Source: UBA6183 sp041302975 (GTDB taxonomy: Bacteria > Bacteroidota > Bacteroidia > UKL13-3). From it: a stretch of DNA of 22,558 nt. The notes beneath the pieces are model-generated. The model ran no database searches and had not been told where the DNA came from. It worked only from the letters and a program-made list of their open reading frames with translations. Each line of letters starts with the position of its first letter. Within the stretch, counting starts at the first letter, position 1. A program made the translations under genes and the position numbers. Of this stretch, positions 1 to 6,923 are shown piece by piece. The stretch is taken from assembly GCA_041302975.1 (NCBI GenBank), contig JBFYQC010000155.1:1-22558 (forward strand), in the 5' to 3' direction.

Positions 1-126
1 GAGGAAACGTGGCCTGAGTCGCCTTCGGCCAAATAAAAACTAGTTTAAATAACTGGAATTAAATAGTTAAAACCATTGCCGAAAACTTGTGGATAGCATC
101 CCATTAATGAAATGTAATTTGCTGCC

Positions 127-1176
127 ATGAGCATGGATTTTTTTACAAGTAACCTTGAGCAATTAAGCGTACATGAAGTTGGCAATAAAAATAATGGCGG
201 GCAGCTTTACGCTTCGGCTGATGGGTTGACTGTTAATGATGAAAGTTTGCTTGCCTTATTACAACATTACTTCTTAAAACCATTTACACAACAAGAGTTT
301 TGGCAGTTTACGTCTAGCAATAATGATGTAAACTTAAATCCTGTTTATTCTTTTGCCCAACAAATTTTTAATCAAACATCCTCTTTTCACTTACAAACCA
401 TAAATATTGCTAAACATCTATTTGAGTGCACCAACCATCCAAACATAAAAGATGGCGATTTATATGTGGCATACTTAAGTCATATTAAGTTAGGTGATGA
501 TATTTGTGATGCAATTGGAGTTTTTAAATCAGAGCAAAAAGAATCATTTTTAAAAACAAAACGTAAAGGAAAAGAGTACACTATTAATGCTGATGAAGGC
601 ATTAATATCGATAAGTTAGATAAAGGATGTATAATTTTAAACCTTAACCAAGAGCAAGGCTACAAAGTTGCTATAGTTGATAAGGCTGGACGTGGAGTAG
701 AAGCTTCTTATTGGAAAGACGATTTTTTGCAAGTAAAAACCTGTGCAGATGATTATAACTATACTCGAAATTTCTTAAATGTAGCTAAAGCTTACGTTAC
801 ACAGCAACTAACAGAAGAATTTGAGGTAACCAAAGCAGATCAAATAGATCTGTTGAATAAATCGGTTAATTATTTTAAAGAGAATGAACGTTTTGTGGCT
901 GAAGATTTTGCGGCATCGGTATTTGAAGACAGTACAGTGATTAACTCCTTCAATTCTTTTAAACAAACCATGCAAAACGATGGTGATTTGGATATGGCTG
1001 ATGGTTTTGACATCAATTCACAAGCTGTAAAAAAGCAAGCCCGTATTTTTAAAAGTGTTTTAAAATTGGATAAGAATTTCCACATATACATTCATGGCAA
1101 TCGCAATTTAATTGAGCGAGGTGAAGATGACAACGGGCGTAAATTCTATAAAATATATTACGATAATGAAGAATAA
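127..1176 (+). CDS. 37-kDa nucleoid-associated protein (NdpA/YejK-like)
   Basis: The 349-residue product resembles the NA37 nucleoid-associated family (YejK/NdpA; about 335 residues in E. coli). Members associate with the nucleoid; the biochemical role is poorly defined. No signal peptide or membrane segment is visible, so it should be cytoplasmic. Supporting stretches are the N-terminal part with the NGGQLYAS motif, a central segment (about residues 110-200) with DGDLYVAYLSH and the GCIILNLN strand, and a C-terminal segment ending in DNGRKFYKIYYD, typical of the Bacteroidota version. A second ATG lies two codons downstream at 133, so the start may shift by 6 bases. It stands alone on the plus strand, with no obvious terminator before the converging minus-strand unit. 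The family assignment is fairly secure; the precise function is not. Confidence 0.82.
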   Translation: MSMDFFTSNLEQLSVHEVGNKNNGGQLYASADGLTVNDESLLALLQHYFLKPFTQQEFWQFTSSNNDVNLNPVYSFAQQIFNQTSSFHLQTINIAKHLFECTNHPNIKDGDLYVAYLSHIKLGDDICDAIGVFKSEQKESFLKTKRKGKEYTINADEGINIDKLDKGCIILNLNQEQGYKVAIVDKAGRGVEASYWKDDFLQVKTCADDYNYTRNFLNVAKAYVTQQLTEEFEVTKADQIDLLNKSVNYFKENERFVAEDFAASVFEDSTVINSFNSFKQTMQNDGDLDMADGFDINSQAVKKQARIFKSVLKLDKNFHIYIHGNRNLIERGEDDNGRKFYKIYYDNEE

Positions 1177-1379
1177 TAATAGAAAATCTTTTAAGTAATG
1201 CAGTACCTATTATTGTTTATTTAAATACCACTTTGTTTGATGTTATTTTAATCCTGTTCGGTGCTATTTTATTCGTTTAAATTTACAAAACGACTATAAA
1301 TAATAATAATTTACCTGCTTTAATAATGTTAACATCCACAACACTAATGAGTTTTTTTTAAAAAAAAAACAAGACTAAT

Positions 1380-1410
1380 AAACAAATAGGAATTAAAGTC
1401 CTATTTGTTT
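1380..1410 (-). terminator. Rho-independent-type terminator of the fibre operon
   Basis: A perfect 12-bp inverted repeat (1380-1391 with 1399-1410) encloses a 7-base loop. It lies just past the stop codon of the repeat-protein gene read on the minus strand. After the stem the minus strand reads into a long T run (complement of the A tract at 1360-1369, adjoining a T8 tract at 1352-1359), about ten bases downstream. The stem is AT-rich, so strength is uncertain. The rest of 1177-1432 shows no gene. Confidence 0.6.
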
Positions 1411-1432
1411 GTTAGTACAATATATCCTTTAT

Positions 1433-4093
1433 CTATTTTCTCTTTAATTCTTCAATTTCTTTCTGTAGTTCTTTTATCATTAACTGTTGTTCTTGAATGG
1501 CTTTTACCATTGGTGCTAATAAATCATTGTAACGCACACTATACATACCAGCATCATCTTTTGAAATAATACCATTGTTAGTTACACCTGCATTATTTAA
1601 TGTGGCGTCTAATTCTTGCGCGATAAAACCATATTCCAATTTTTTACTTTCATCATTAGTTCTGAAATAGGAAACTGGACGTAATTTTGTTATAAAGTCT
1701 AAGCCAAGATTACTGTTTTGGATATTTGATTTCCATCGTTTGTCACTAGTTACTGTCCACGCTACTTGAACGCCTGCGTATGTAATTGCAGAGTTGCCAA
1801 TTCGAACTTGATTACTGTTTGTTGCACTTGGTGTTTGAGCATTATATCCAATGGCTATATTATTATTCCCTGTGGTATTATTAATTAAAGCAGAGTTACC
1901 AAGTGCCGTGTTATTATTTCCTATTGTATTTTGATATAATGCCCTAACGCCACTTGCCGTGTTATTAAATCCAGTTGTATTGAAATACAAAGAAATATAA
2001 CCATTGGCCATATTTTCATTTCCCGTAGTGTTATTATTTAATGAAGCAGTACCTATTCCTGTATTTTTATTTCCTGTGGTATTTGAATATAGTGCTAACT
2101 GACCATTTGCTGTATTTTCAGTTCCTGCTGTATTTGATAACATTGCTAAATATCCAACAGCTGTATTAGCATTGCCAGTATTACTCGCTGCATTTGAAGA
2201 ACCTCTTAGGGCCGAATAGCCAACAGCAACATTTTGGTTTTCAAAAGCACTTATTTCATTATTTGCATATTGCATTGCATAAGCCCCTACAGCCGTTGCT
2301 CTACTTCCAGCTACATTACTGAAAAGTGCTAAATGCCCATTTGCGATATTGTCATTTCCACTAGTGTTATTTAATAATGCTTCAAAACCACTTGCTAAAT
2401 TACGATTTCCAGTTGTGTTAGAATATAATGAACCTTTACCACTAGCTGTATTTTGTGTGCCAGTGGTGTTGAAATATAAAGCAGTTGCACCTGTTGCAGT
2501 ATTTAATGTTCCTGTTGTGTTAAAATGCAATGCAAAAGCACCAAAAGCTGAATTATCATTTCCTGTTGTATTGGTGTTTAAAGCAAATACCCCAATAGCA
2601 CTATTCCCGTATCCGATTGTATTTGAAACTAAAGAATTACGCCCTATGGCAGTATTATAATAACCTGTTGTATTTGATCTTAAAGCGGCTAACCCAATTG
2701 CCGTATTCGAATAACCTGTTGTATTTGATAGTAATGAATTAAATCCATTCGCTGTATTGCTCGTACCTGTGGTGTTTAACATTAATGCATTTTTACCAAT
2801 TGCGGTATTGGCAAAGGCGGTCGTGTTTGAAAATAATGCAGAATCACCCACAGCGGTATTTGAATTTCCAGTTGTGTTAGATGCCATTGATAAAAATCCA
2901 ATTGCCGTATTTTCATATCCCGTTGTGTTTGCCCCTAACGTCCCATTTCCATTTGCGGTATTATAACTACCTGTGGTGTTATTTACTAAGGCAACAACGC
3001 CAGTTGCAGTATTAAATGAGCCCACCGTATTTAGAGATAAGGCCTCTTCTCCAAGTGCAGTATTGTTTGAACCAATTGTATTTGACCACATGGCATTGGC
3101 TCCTAAGGCCGTATTGAAATTTCCAATCGTATTTTGCGCTAATGCAGATACGCCATTTGCAGTATTCCAATTTCCAGTGGTATTTGAAAACAATGACCTA
3201 AATCCAGTTCCTGTATTAGCATATCCAGTGGTGTTATTTTTTAAAGCATTTTTCCCAATTGCTGAATTAACATATCCTGTGCTGTTTGAGTACAAAGCAG
3301 AATCACCCATAGCTGTATTTCTATTTCCAGTGGTGTTTAATCCTCCTGCCTGATAACCCCAAAAAGCATTTCTTAGCGTTGGGTCTATGCGTGCTGCTTT
3401 TTGGTTATTTACCCTAATGTTAAAAGGAACATTATTGGTTGTTCCGATAAAATTAATACTATCAATAGTTCCAGAACTTCCCAATAAACCCCAAGCATTG
3501 ATATCACCATTTATCCCTGAATCGCCTTTTATTCCTTGTATACCTTGAATACCTTGTGGGCCTGTTAATCCTCTAGCGCCAGAATCACCTTTTATTCCTT
3601 GAATACCTTGTAAACCTTGTGGGCCTGTTAGTCCCCTCTCTCCAGAATCACCTTTTATACCTTGAATTCCTTGAGGTCCTTGTGGGCCAGGAGCACTATT
3701 GGCTGCAAAAAGTGCGTAGGGTACACTCATTAATTGGGTGGTTCCTATAATAGTATAATTTGATCCTCCATTAATATCGATTTCGGTTTTAATAAAGTAT
3801 GGTCCATTAGCCCAATTAATAGATGCGAATGAGCCCAATGTAGCAGTTCCTGTTCCGATTTCTATAGATACAAGTCCATTTGCATTTGTAGTTGGAATTT
3901 GACGCTCCGCATATACAGCACTTCCTGCTGATGTTCCTTGTAAAATACTAATTTGCATCCCAATATTGGTTGATACCAATAGGGTGTTAGAGTTATTACG
4001 CACTACTGCCTGATAACTCATTTTTTGAGGTGCTTGTGCTTGCAGATTAATGCACAATAAGATTAATAAAAACAATATAATTATATTTTTCAT
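1433..4093 (-). CDS. Secreted fibre protein: collagen-like stretch, YadA-like head repeats, S74 chaperone domain
   Basis: 886 residues. Residues 1-20 are a signal peptide ending LQAQ. Residues 21-132 form a conserved N-terminal domain (MSYQAVVRN, MSVPYALFA) common in Bacteroidota surface proteins. Residues 136-197 are Gly-X-Y triplets in three 21-residue copies. Residues 253-755 hold about 28 repeats of 17 residues (NTTGxxNTAxGxxALxS type), like trimeric adhesin heads. Residues 783-886 resemble the peptidase S74 intramolecular chaperone (TSDKRWKSNI, then YGFIAQEL), followed by a coiled coil from about 860. Known S74 domains trimerise fibres and often cut themselves off at the Ser of the SD motif (here S783). 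There is neither a YadA-type anchor barrel nor a T9SS C-terminal signal, so export beyond the Sec step is unexplained. It lies 5 bases behind the T9SS-sorted gene upstream, clearly co-transcribed. A role in adhesion or surface structure is inference. Confidence 0.85.
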   Translation of the reverse strand: MKNIIILFLLILLCINLQAQAPQKMSYQAVVRNNSNTLLVSTNIGMQISILQGTSAGSAVYAERQIPTTNANGLVSIEIGTGTATLGSFASINWANGPYFIKTEIDINGGSNYTIIGTTQLMSVPYALFAANSAPGPQGPQGIQGIKGDSGERGLTGPQGLQGIQGIKGDSGARGLTGPQGIQGIQGIKGDSGINGDINAWGLLGSSGTIDSINFIGTTNNVPFNIRVNNQKAARIDPTLRNAFWGYQAGGLNTTGNRNTAMGDSALYSNSTGYVNSAIGKNALKNNTTGYANTGTGFRSLFSNTTGNWNTANGVSALAQNTIGNFNTALGANAMWSNTIGSNNTALGEEALSLNTVGSFNTATGVVALVNNTTGSYNTANGNGTLGANTTGYENTAIGFLSMASNTTGNSNTAVGDSALFSNTTAFANTAIGKNALMLNTTGTSNTANGFNSLLSNTTGYSNTAIGLAALRSNTTGYYNTAIGRNSLVSNTIGYGNSAIGVFALNTNTTGNDNSAFGAFALHFNTTGTLNTATGATALYFNTTGTQNTASGKGSLYSNTTGNRNLASGFEALLNNTSGNDNIANGHLALFSNVAGSRATAVGAYAMQYANNEISAFENQNVAVGYSALRGSSNAASNTGNANTAVGYLAMLSNTAGTENTANGQLALYSNTTGNKNTGIGTASLNNNTTGNENMANGYISLYFNTTGFNNTASGVRALYQNTIGNNNTALGNSALINNTTGNNNIAIGYNAQTPSATNSNQVRIGNSAITYAGVQVAWTVTSDKRWKSNIQNSNLGLDFITKLRPVSYFRTNDESKKLEYGFIAQELDATLNNAGVTNNGIISKDDAGMYSVRYNDLLAPMVKAIQEQQLMIKELQKEIEELKRK
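1829..3337 (-). repeat. 51-bp coding repeats (17-residue head repeats, about 28 copies)
   Basis: Within the fibre gene, residues 253-592 are 20 consecutive 17-residue units and residues 638-755 are seven more, the first only 16 long. Between them repeat 21 starts normally (NVAGSR) and then runs into an irregular stretch to residue 637. The conserved positions are the NTTG or NTIG turn and the NTAxG strand; the other positions vary, so DNA identity between copies is moderate. This periodicity also creates long open frames on the opposite strand that are not genes. Confidence 0.9.
3500..3688 (-). repeat. Three 63-bp tandem repeats encoding collagen-like triplets
   Basis: Residues 136-198 of the fibre protein are three in-frame 21-residue units of the pattern GPQGxQGIQGIKGDSG plus five more residues, with glycine at every third position through residue 196. 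The third unit departs from the pattern after GDSG. Known bacterial collagen-like segments form trimeric triple helices; that this one does is inference, though it agrees with a trimeric S74 fibre. Confidence 0.88.
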
Positions 4094-4098
4094 AAGTA

Positions 4099-4569
4099 TT
4101 ATTTTTTGATCACTTTAAATGTTTTTATGATAGATGTATTCTCTAGTACTTGTATAAAATAGGTGCCAGAAGTACATGTGCCTAAAGTAATTTTAGTATC
4201 TTTACTCTCCAATATATTTTGAGTAATAATTTTACCTAAATTATCAATTACTATGTAGTGTAGTTTTTGAGATATAATTCCCTCAATTCGGAGGGTCAGA
4301 AAATCAACAGTGGGATTTGGAAAAACTAACAGATTTACATTTAAGTTTTTGCTATTTTCTATACCTGTTAATGTGTAGATTTCAAATGGGTGTTGTACAC
4401 CTTGACAAGAAGAACCTGTGTTACTTGTTGTGGTTGTATAATTACACTGCCCAATAGTGTATGAAGCACTTCCTCCACTTCCAGTTGCATTATTTCCAGC
4501 AGCTGGAATGGCTTGTTGTGCATAGGCTGTACTAACACTAACACTAATACATAGTATTGTTTTTAACAT
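4099..4569 (-). CDS. Short secreted protein with T9SS type A sorting domain
   Basis: 156 residues. Residues 1-18 are a signal peptide (cleavage after TAYAQ or close by). Residues 24-62 carry the pattern NATGSGGSASYTIGQ, then GVQHPFEI, recurrent in small Bacteroidota surface proteins. Residues 80-156 are a type A C-terminal sorting domain: VFPNP motif at 82-86, a predicted beta sandwich, SGTYFIQV near 134-141, and a basic end FKVIKK. In known systems this domain directs export through the type IX pore and attachment to the cell surface. Two cysteines (C42, C55) could form a disulphide. It is the first gene of the minus-strand unit, immediately before the long fibre gene, so it may be the fibre's partner or anchor; that is inference. 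The mature part left after sorting-domain removal is only about 60 residues, too small for an enzyme. Confidence 0.85.
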   Translation of the reverse strand: MLKTILCISVSVSTAYAQQAIPAAGNNATGSGGSASYTIGQCNYTTTTSNTGSSCQGVQHPFEIYTLTGIENSKNLNVNLLVFPNPTVDFLTLRIEGIISQKLHYIVIDNLGKIITQNILESKDTKITLGTCTSGTYFIQVLENTSIIKTFKVIKK

Positions 4570-5036
4570 ATAATCAATTTTTGTGTTTAAACTATTTAAA
4601 TTCTATTGTTATAAAATATCTGATTTCAAAAGCCAACTTTAGTGCAATCATTCAGTTTAATTTAATGATTTCGTGAATTTTGATCATTAACATCTGATAT
4701 TAACTTCATAATTCTATTTCTACCCTATATCTCTTCAATCCAAACTGTTTTTTTAATCTTCAAAATCTTGATTGTAATTATAACAATTGTGTTCAACAAC
4801 TTTTTAGACTAAGCGAGCTTTGTTAAAAAGTACCGCTCATCCGTCATTTTATAGTTAGTAAACTCTTTTGCCCTTTTTTGTATTATTATTTTATGTAAGG
4901 AATTGCAATCATAGGTACATCTCTTTTTTTTAATAGAACATACAAATACTGTTTTAAACAATAGAACGTGAACTATAATTAAAGAATTACAATATGATAC
5001 TGGTCTTTACATTTGATAATTAAATCGTCTAAATCA

Positions 5037-5069
5037 TTGCAAATAAACAGATTTAAAATAATATATTTG
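5037..5069 (+). promoter_or_regulatory. Bacteroidota-type promoter of the putative regulator
   Basis: TATATTTG at 5062-5069 is a perfect match to the Bacteroidota -7 element TAnnTTTG. A TTG at 5037-5039 lies 22 bases upstream, at the long end of the usual spacing for the -33 element. Transcription would start near 5075, giving a leader of about 25 bases before the ATG at 5102. Confidence 0.5.
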
Positions 5070-5088
5070 ATACATAAATGATACATAA
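5068..5088 (+). promoter_or_regulatory. Direct repeat TGATACATAA, 11-bp period, likely operator
   Basis: TGATACATAA occurs at 5068-5077 and again at 5079-5088, so the copies lie on the same face of the helix. The pair overlaps the end of the -7 box and the expected transcription start of the downstream gene, a typical place for repression. I did not find a full third copy near the divergent fibre operon. Operator function is inference. Confidence 0.4.
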
Positions 5089-5101
5089 TTAGTTACCTAA
5101 A

Positions 5102-6340
5102 ATGTTGAATATTTTAAAAACAAAGACTGAATTAACTGCTGGTTTTAAAATTAATAATAGAGGGGATTGTGAGTTACTTTCAGATTTAATTTTAGAAAAA
5201 ACCTCGAGTACATTAAGCTATAATGTTTTAAGACGTGTGTTTGGTTTGTCAGGTTTTAAGAAGCCTAATAAGACCACATTAAACATACTTGCAAAATATA
5301 ATGGATATAAAGACTATCAAGATTTTTTGGTACAAAATCCATTTGAGAGCTATTGGACAATTAAAGAAAAACTATATGATATTATAAATTCTGATTCAAA
5401 TGAAATTTTAGAATTTGTAGCCAGTATCAATAAAAAAAACAAAGATTCCATTGATATACTCATCACATTATGTAGAGAGCTTATTCATATTGATAGATTT
5501 GATGTTTTAAATGATGTTTTTAGATGTGATGTTTTCAATTTTACCAATTTTACATATGAGGAGATACTTCATTTTGGAAATTCAGTTGGTATATTATTTA
5601 GAAATATTGAAAAAATAAACAAAGACTTACTTTTAAATTCCAATTTTTTAAATTTTGTCTATTCAATATTTGTAGACTATTCAAATTTATCAGGTTATTA
5701 CAGTCATTGGAGTGAATTTGTAAGTAAGAAATCAAAAGATATTCAAATGAGATGTTTTGCACTTTCAATTCTTCAATTGAAAAACTATCTAGAATTGAAA
5801 CCAATTTCTTTTTTTTATTTAGGTAAAATTGACTACTTCAATTTTCATCCAATATTACTTGGAAGAATTGTTTCAATTAACATTTTATGTGAGAACAATT
5901 TTGAGGATATAGAAATCTTAAAAAGTAATAAGTTTAATTTAACAAAAGAGTTCATTTGGGATTTCTATTACGAACTTATTTTTTCGGCAATTTTGGCAAA
6001 AAATTTCAGACTGATGAAAGTAATTATTGATAATTTAAAAAAACATAAAAATCCTGAAAAATTCCATCTTCAAAAGCATGAAAAGTTATTTGAATTAATG
6101 GTTCTGATTTATGAATATTGGAATACTGGAAGAATTATTAAAAATGAGAGGTTGAAAAACATAAAAAAAGTAAGATTTGAATACTCTTATAAGGATATGA
6201 TATCAATTTTCATCAATATAGTTGATTATCATACTAAAAAAAATAATGTAGAATATTTAAACTATCATATTCAGATAACGAAAAAACTAAATTATCCTCT
6301 TTTTTCAAAGGAGTATTTAATCACATATTTTGATAGTTAA
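5102..6340 (+). CDS. Putative regulator, HTH-like N-terminus with unknown helical C-terminus
   Basis: 412 residues, no signal peptide or membrane helices, so cytoplasmic. Residues about 18-76 (CELLSDLILEKT, then LSYNVLRRVFGL, then TLNILAKYNGYKDYQDFL) match a small helical domain I recognise from many uncharacterised Bacteroidota proteins; its layout suggests helix-turn-helix DNA binding. Residues 80-412 are rich in Leu, Ile, Phe, Asn and Lys and appear all-helical, perhaps a TPR-like solenoid, with no motif I can name. The gene is visibly more AT-rich than the housekeeping genes around it, which suggests recent transfer or relaxed selection. It faces away from the fibre operon across a long spacer and has its own promoter with a direct repeat. 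Control of itself and the fibre genes is a reasonable inference, not shown. No terminator is evident after it, and 6341-6590 holds nothing I recognise. Confidence 0.65.
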   Translation: MLNILKTKTELTAGFKINNRGDCELLSDLILEKTSSTLSYNVLRRVFGLSGFKKPNKTTLNILAKYNGYKDYQDFLVQNPFESYWTIKEKLYDIINSDSNEILEFVASINKKNKDSIDILITLCRELIHIDRFDVLNDVFRCDVFNFTNFTYEEILHFGNSVGILFRNIEKINKDLLLNSNFLNFVYSIFVDYSNLSGYYSHWSEFVSKKSKDIQMRCFALSILQLKNYLELKPISFFYLGKIDYFNFHPILLGRIVSINILCENNFEDIEILKSNKFNLTKEFIWDFYYELIFSAILAKNFRLMKVIIDNLKKHKNPEKFHLQKHEKLFELMVLIYEYWNTGRIIKNERLKNIKKVRFEYSYKDMISIFINIVDYHTKKNNVEYLNYHIQITKKLNYPLFSKEYLITYFDS

Positions 6341-6593
6341 TAAACTGATTTTTATTTGTCTGAAATGAAAAATAATGCTGAATTAAACATTTTTAGTTTA
6401 CCGAAATTACACTAATCGCACAGTTCTATTAATTATCATATTCATTAAAACAAAGTAGATAATGCGAAATAAAATACAGTGTTCACTATGCGATAAGTCA
6501 TTATTCCTTTTGAAAGTTGCTTACTAACTCTTCTTTTGAATGTTTTATATAAGAATCAAATAACACTATTTAAATGTGCTTTGAATTGTGTTA

Positions 6594-6626
6594 AAAACAA
6601 AAAAGTCGCCATTTCTGACGACTTTT
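6594..6626 (-). terminator. Terminator of the tRNA-Met transcript
   Basis: AAAAGTCG (6601-6608) and CGACTTTT (6619-6626) form an 8-bp stem with a 10-base loop. Read on the minus strand the stem runs into a T-rich stretch (CGACTTTTTTGTTTTT), ten bases past the tRNA 3' end. The symmetrical A/T flanks mean it could also stop transcription arriving from the plus strand. Confidence 0.75.
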
Positions 6627-6635
6627 CTTCCTTAG

Positions 6636-6709
6636 TAGCGGGAAGCAGAATCGAACTGCCGACCTTAGGGTTATGAATCCTACGCTCTAACCATCTGAGC
6701 TATCCCGCC
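6636..6709 (-). tRNA. tRNA-Met (anticodon CAT)
   Basis: Read on the minus strand, a full cloverleaf folds over 74 nt. The 7-bp acceptor stem is GGCGGGA with TCCCGCT (terminal G1-U72 wobble), followed by TA at 8-9 and a D arm GCTC/GAGC with a 9-base loop containing GG. The anticodon arm has loop TTCATAA and hence anticodon CAT. The T arm is GGCAG/CTGCT with loop TTCGATT, and the discriminator base is A. The CCA end is not encoded, as is common in this phylum. The paired 1-72 position and the anticodon stem without three consecutive G-C pairs argue against the initiator. Elongator Met is most likely; the tRNA-Ile carrying lysidine at the CAT anticodon cannot be fully excluded. The anticodon stem has an A31-C39 mismatch. 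Confidence 0.92.
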
Positions 6710-6729
6710 ATTTAATGTATAATGGGCTG

Positions 6730-6737
6730 CAAATGTA
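6730..6737 (-). promoter_or_regulatory. -7 promoter element of the tRNA-Met gene
   Basis: Read on the minus strand this is TACATTTG, a perfect TAnnTTTG element, ending 20 bases before the mature tRNA 5' end. No TTG sits at the expected upstream distance; the region there is a run of A and T. The position is right for a tRNA promoter. Confidence 0.5.
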
Positions 6738-6864
6738 AAAATAAAAAAATAAAAACCTTACTTTTGTAAACAAAAAATAATTTTGGCCTCATTATCAAGA
6801 TACAATTTTAGAATTGTATTAAATTATAGACTGAAGTTGAGGTGTTGTGTAAAATATTAACATG

Positions 6865-6895
6865 TTGTGCACATTTTTCACATTTTTACGTTTTA
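6865..6895 (+). promoter_or_regulatory. Probable promoter of the GH25 muramidase gene
   Basis: TTG at 6865-6867 and TACGTTTT at 6888-6895 (7 of 8 matches to TAnnTTTG) are separated by 20 bases, the usual Bacteroidota spacing. Transcription would start near 6902, about 20 bases before the ATG at 6924. That agrees with the ATG and not with the GTG at 6867, which lies inside the promoter. Confidence 0.4.
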
Positions 6896-6923
6896 TATTC
6901 GGACTTTGAAACACGAGAGAAAT

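Larger units (their letters stand above)
4570..5101. other. AT-rich divergent intergenic region
   Basis: This 532-base spacer separates the minus-strand fibre unit from the plus-strand putative regulator. I see no credible coding frame. On the plus side it contains the promoter and direct repeat described separately (5037-5088). On the minus side I found no clean TAnnTTTG box for the fibre operon, which may mean a weak or activator-dependent promoter. The stretch near 4805-4855 is slightly less AT-rich but contains nothing recognisable. Confidence 0.6.

Noticed and set aside
1..36. Short GC-rich inverted sequence (GGCC and GCCTTCGGC) at the window edge, possibly an RNA gene end or terminator
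   Set aside because: Only a 3-bp stem with a triloop is certain, no T run follows, and the upstream part lies outside the window.
1829..3337. Regularly spaced repeats that could suggest a CRISPR array
   Set aside because: The 51-base period is contiguous coding sequence in a single open frame, copies diverge, there are no unique spacers between conserved repeats, and no cas gene is present.
2349..3353. Three open frames on the plus strand opposite the fibre gene (2349-2660, 2757-2966, 2973-3353)
   Set aside because: They are antisense shadows of the 51-bp repeat array; their products are low-complexity repeats (Pro-Ile-Ala-Val, Phe-Pro-Val-Val) with no independent support.
1433..4093. Prophage tail-fibre gene (because of the S74 and collagen-like parts)
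   Set aside because: The protein has a Sec signal peptide, is co-transcribed with a T9SS-sorted protein, and no other phage genes occur in the window.
6867..6923. GTG start giving a 278-residue muramidase
   Set aside because: The GTG overlaps the likely -33 element, and the added residues would precede an already good hydrophobic anchor; the ATG at 6924 is preferred.
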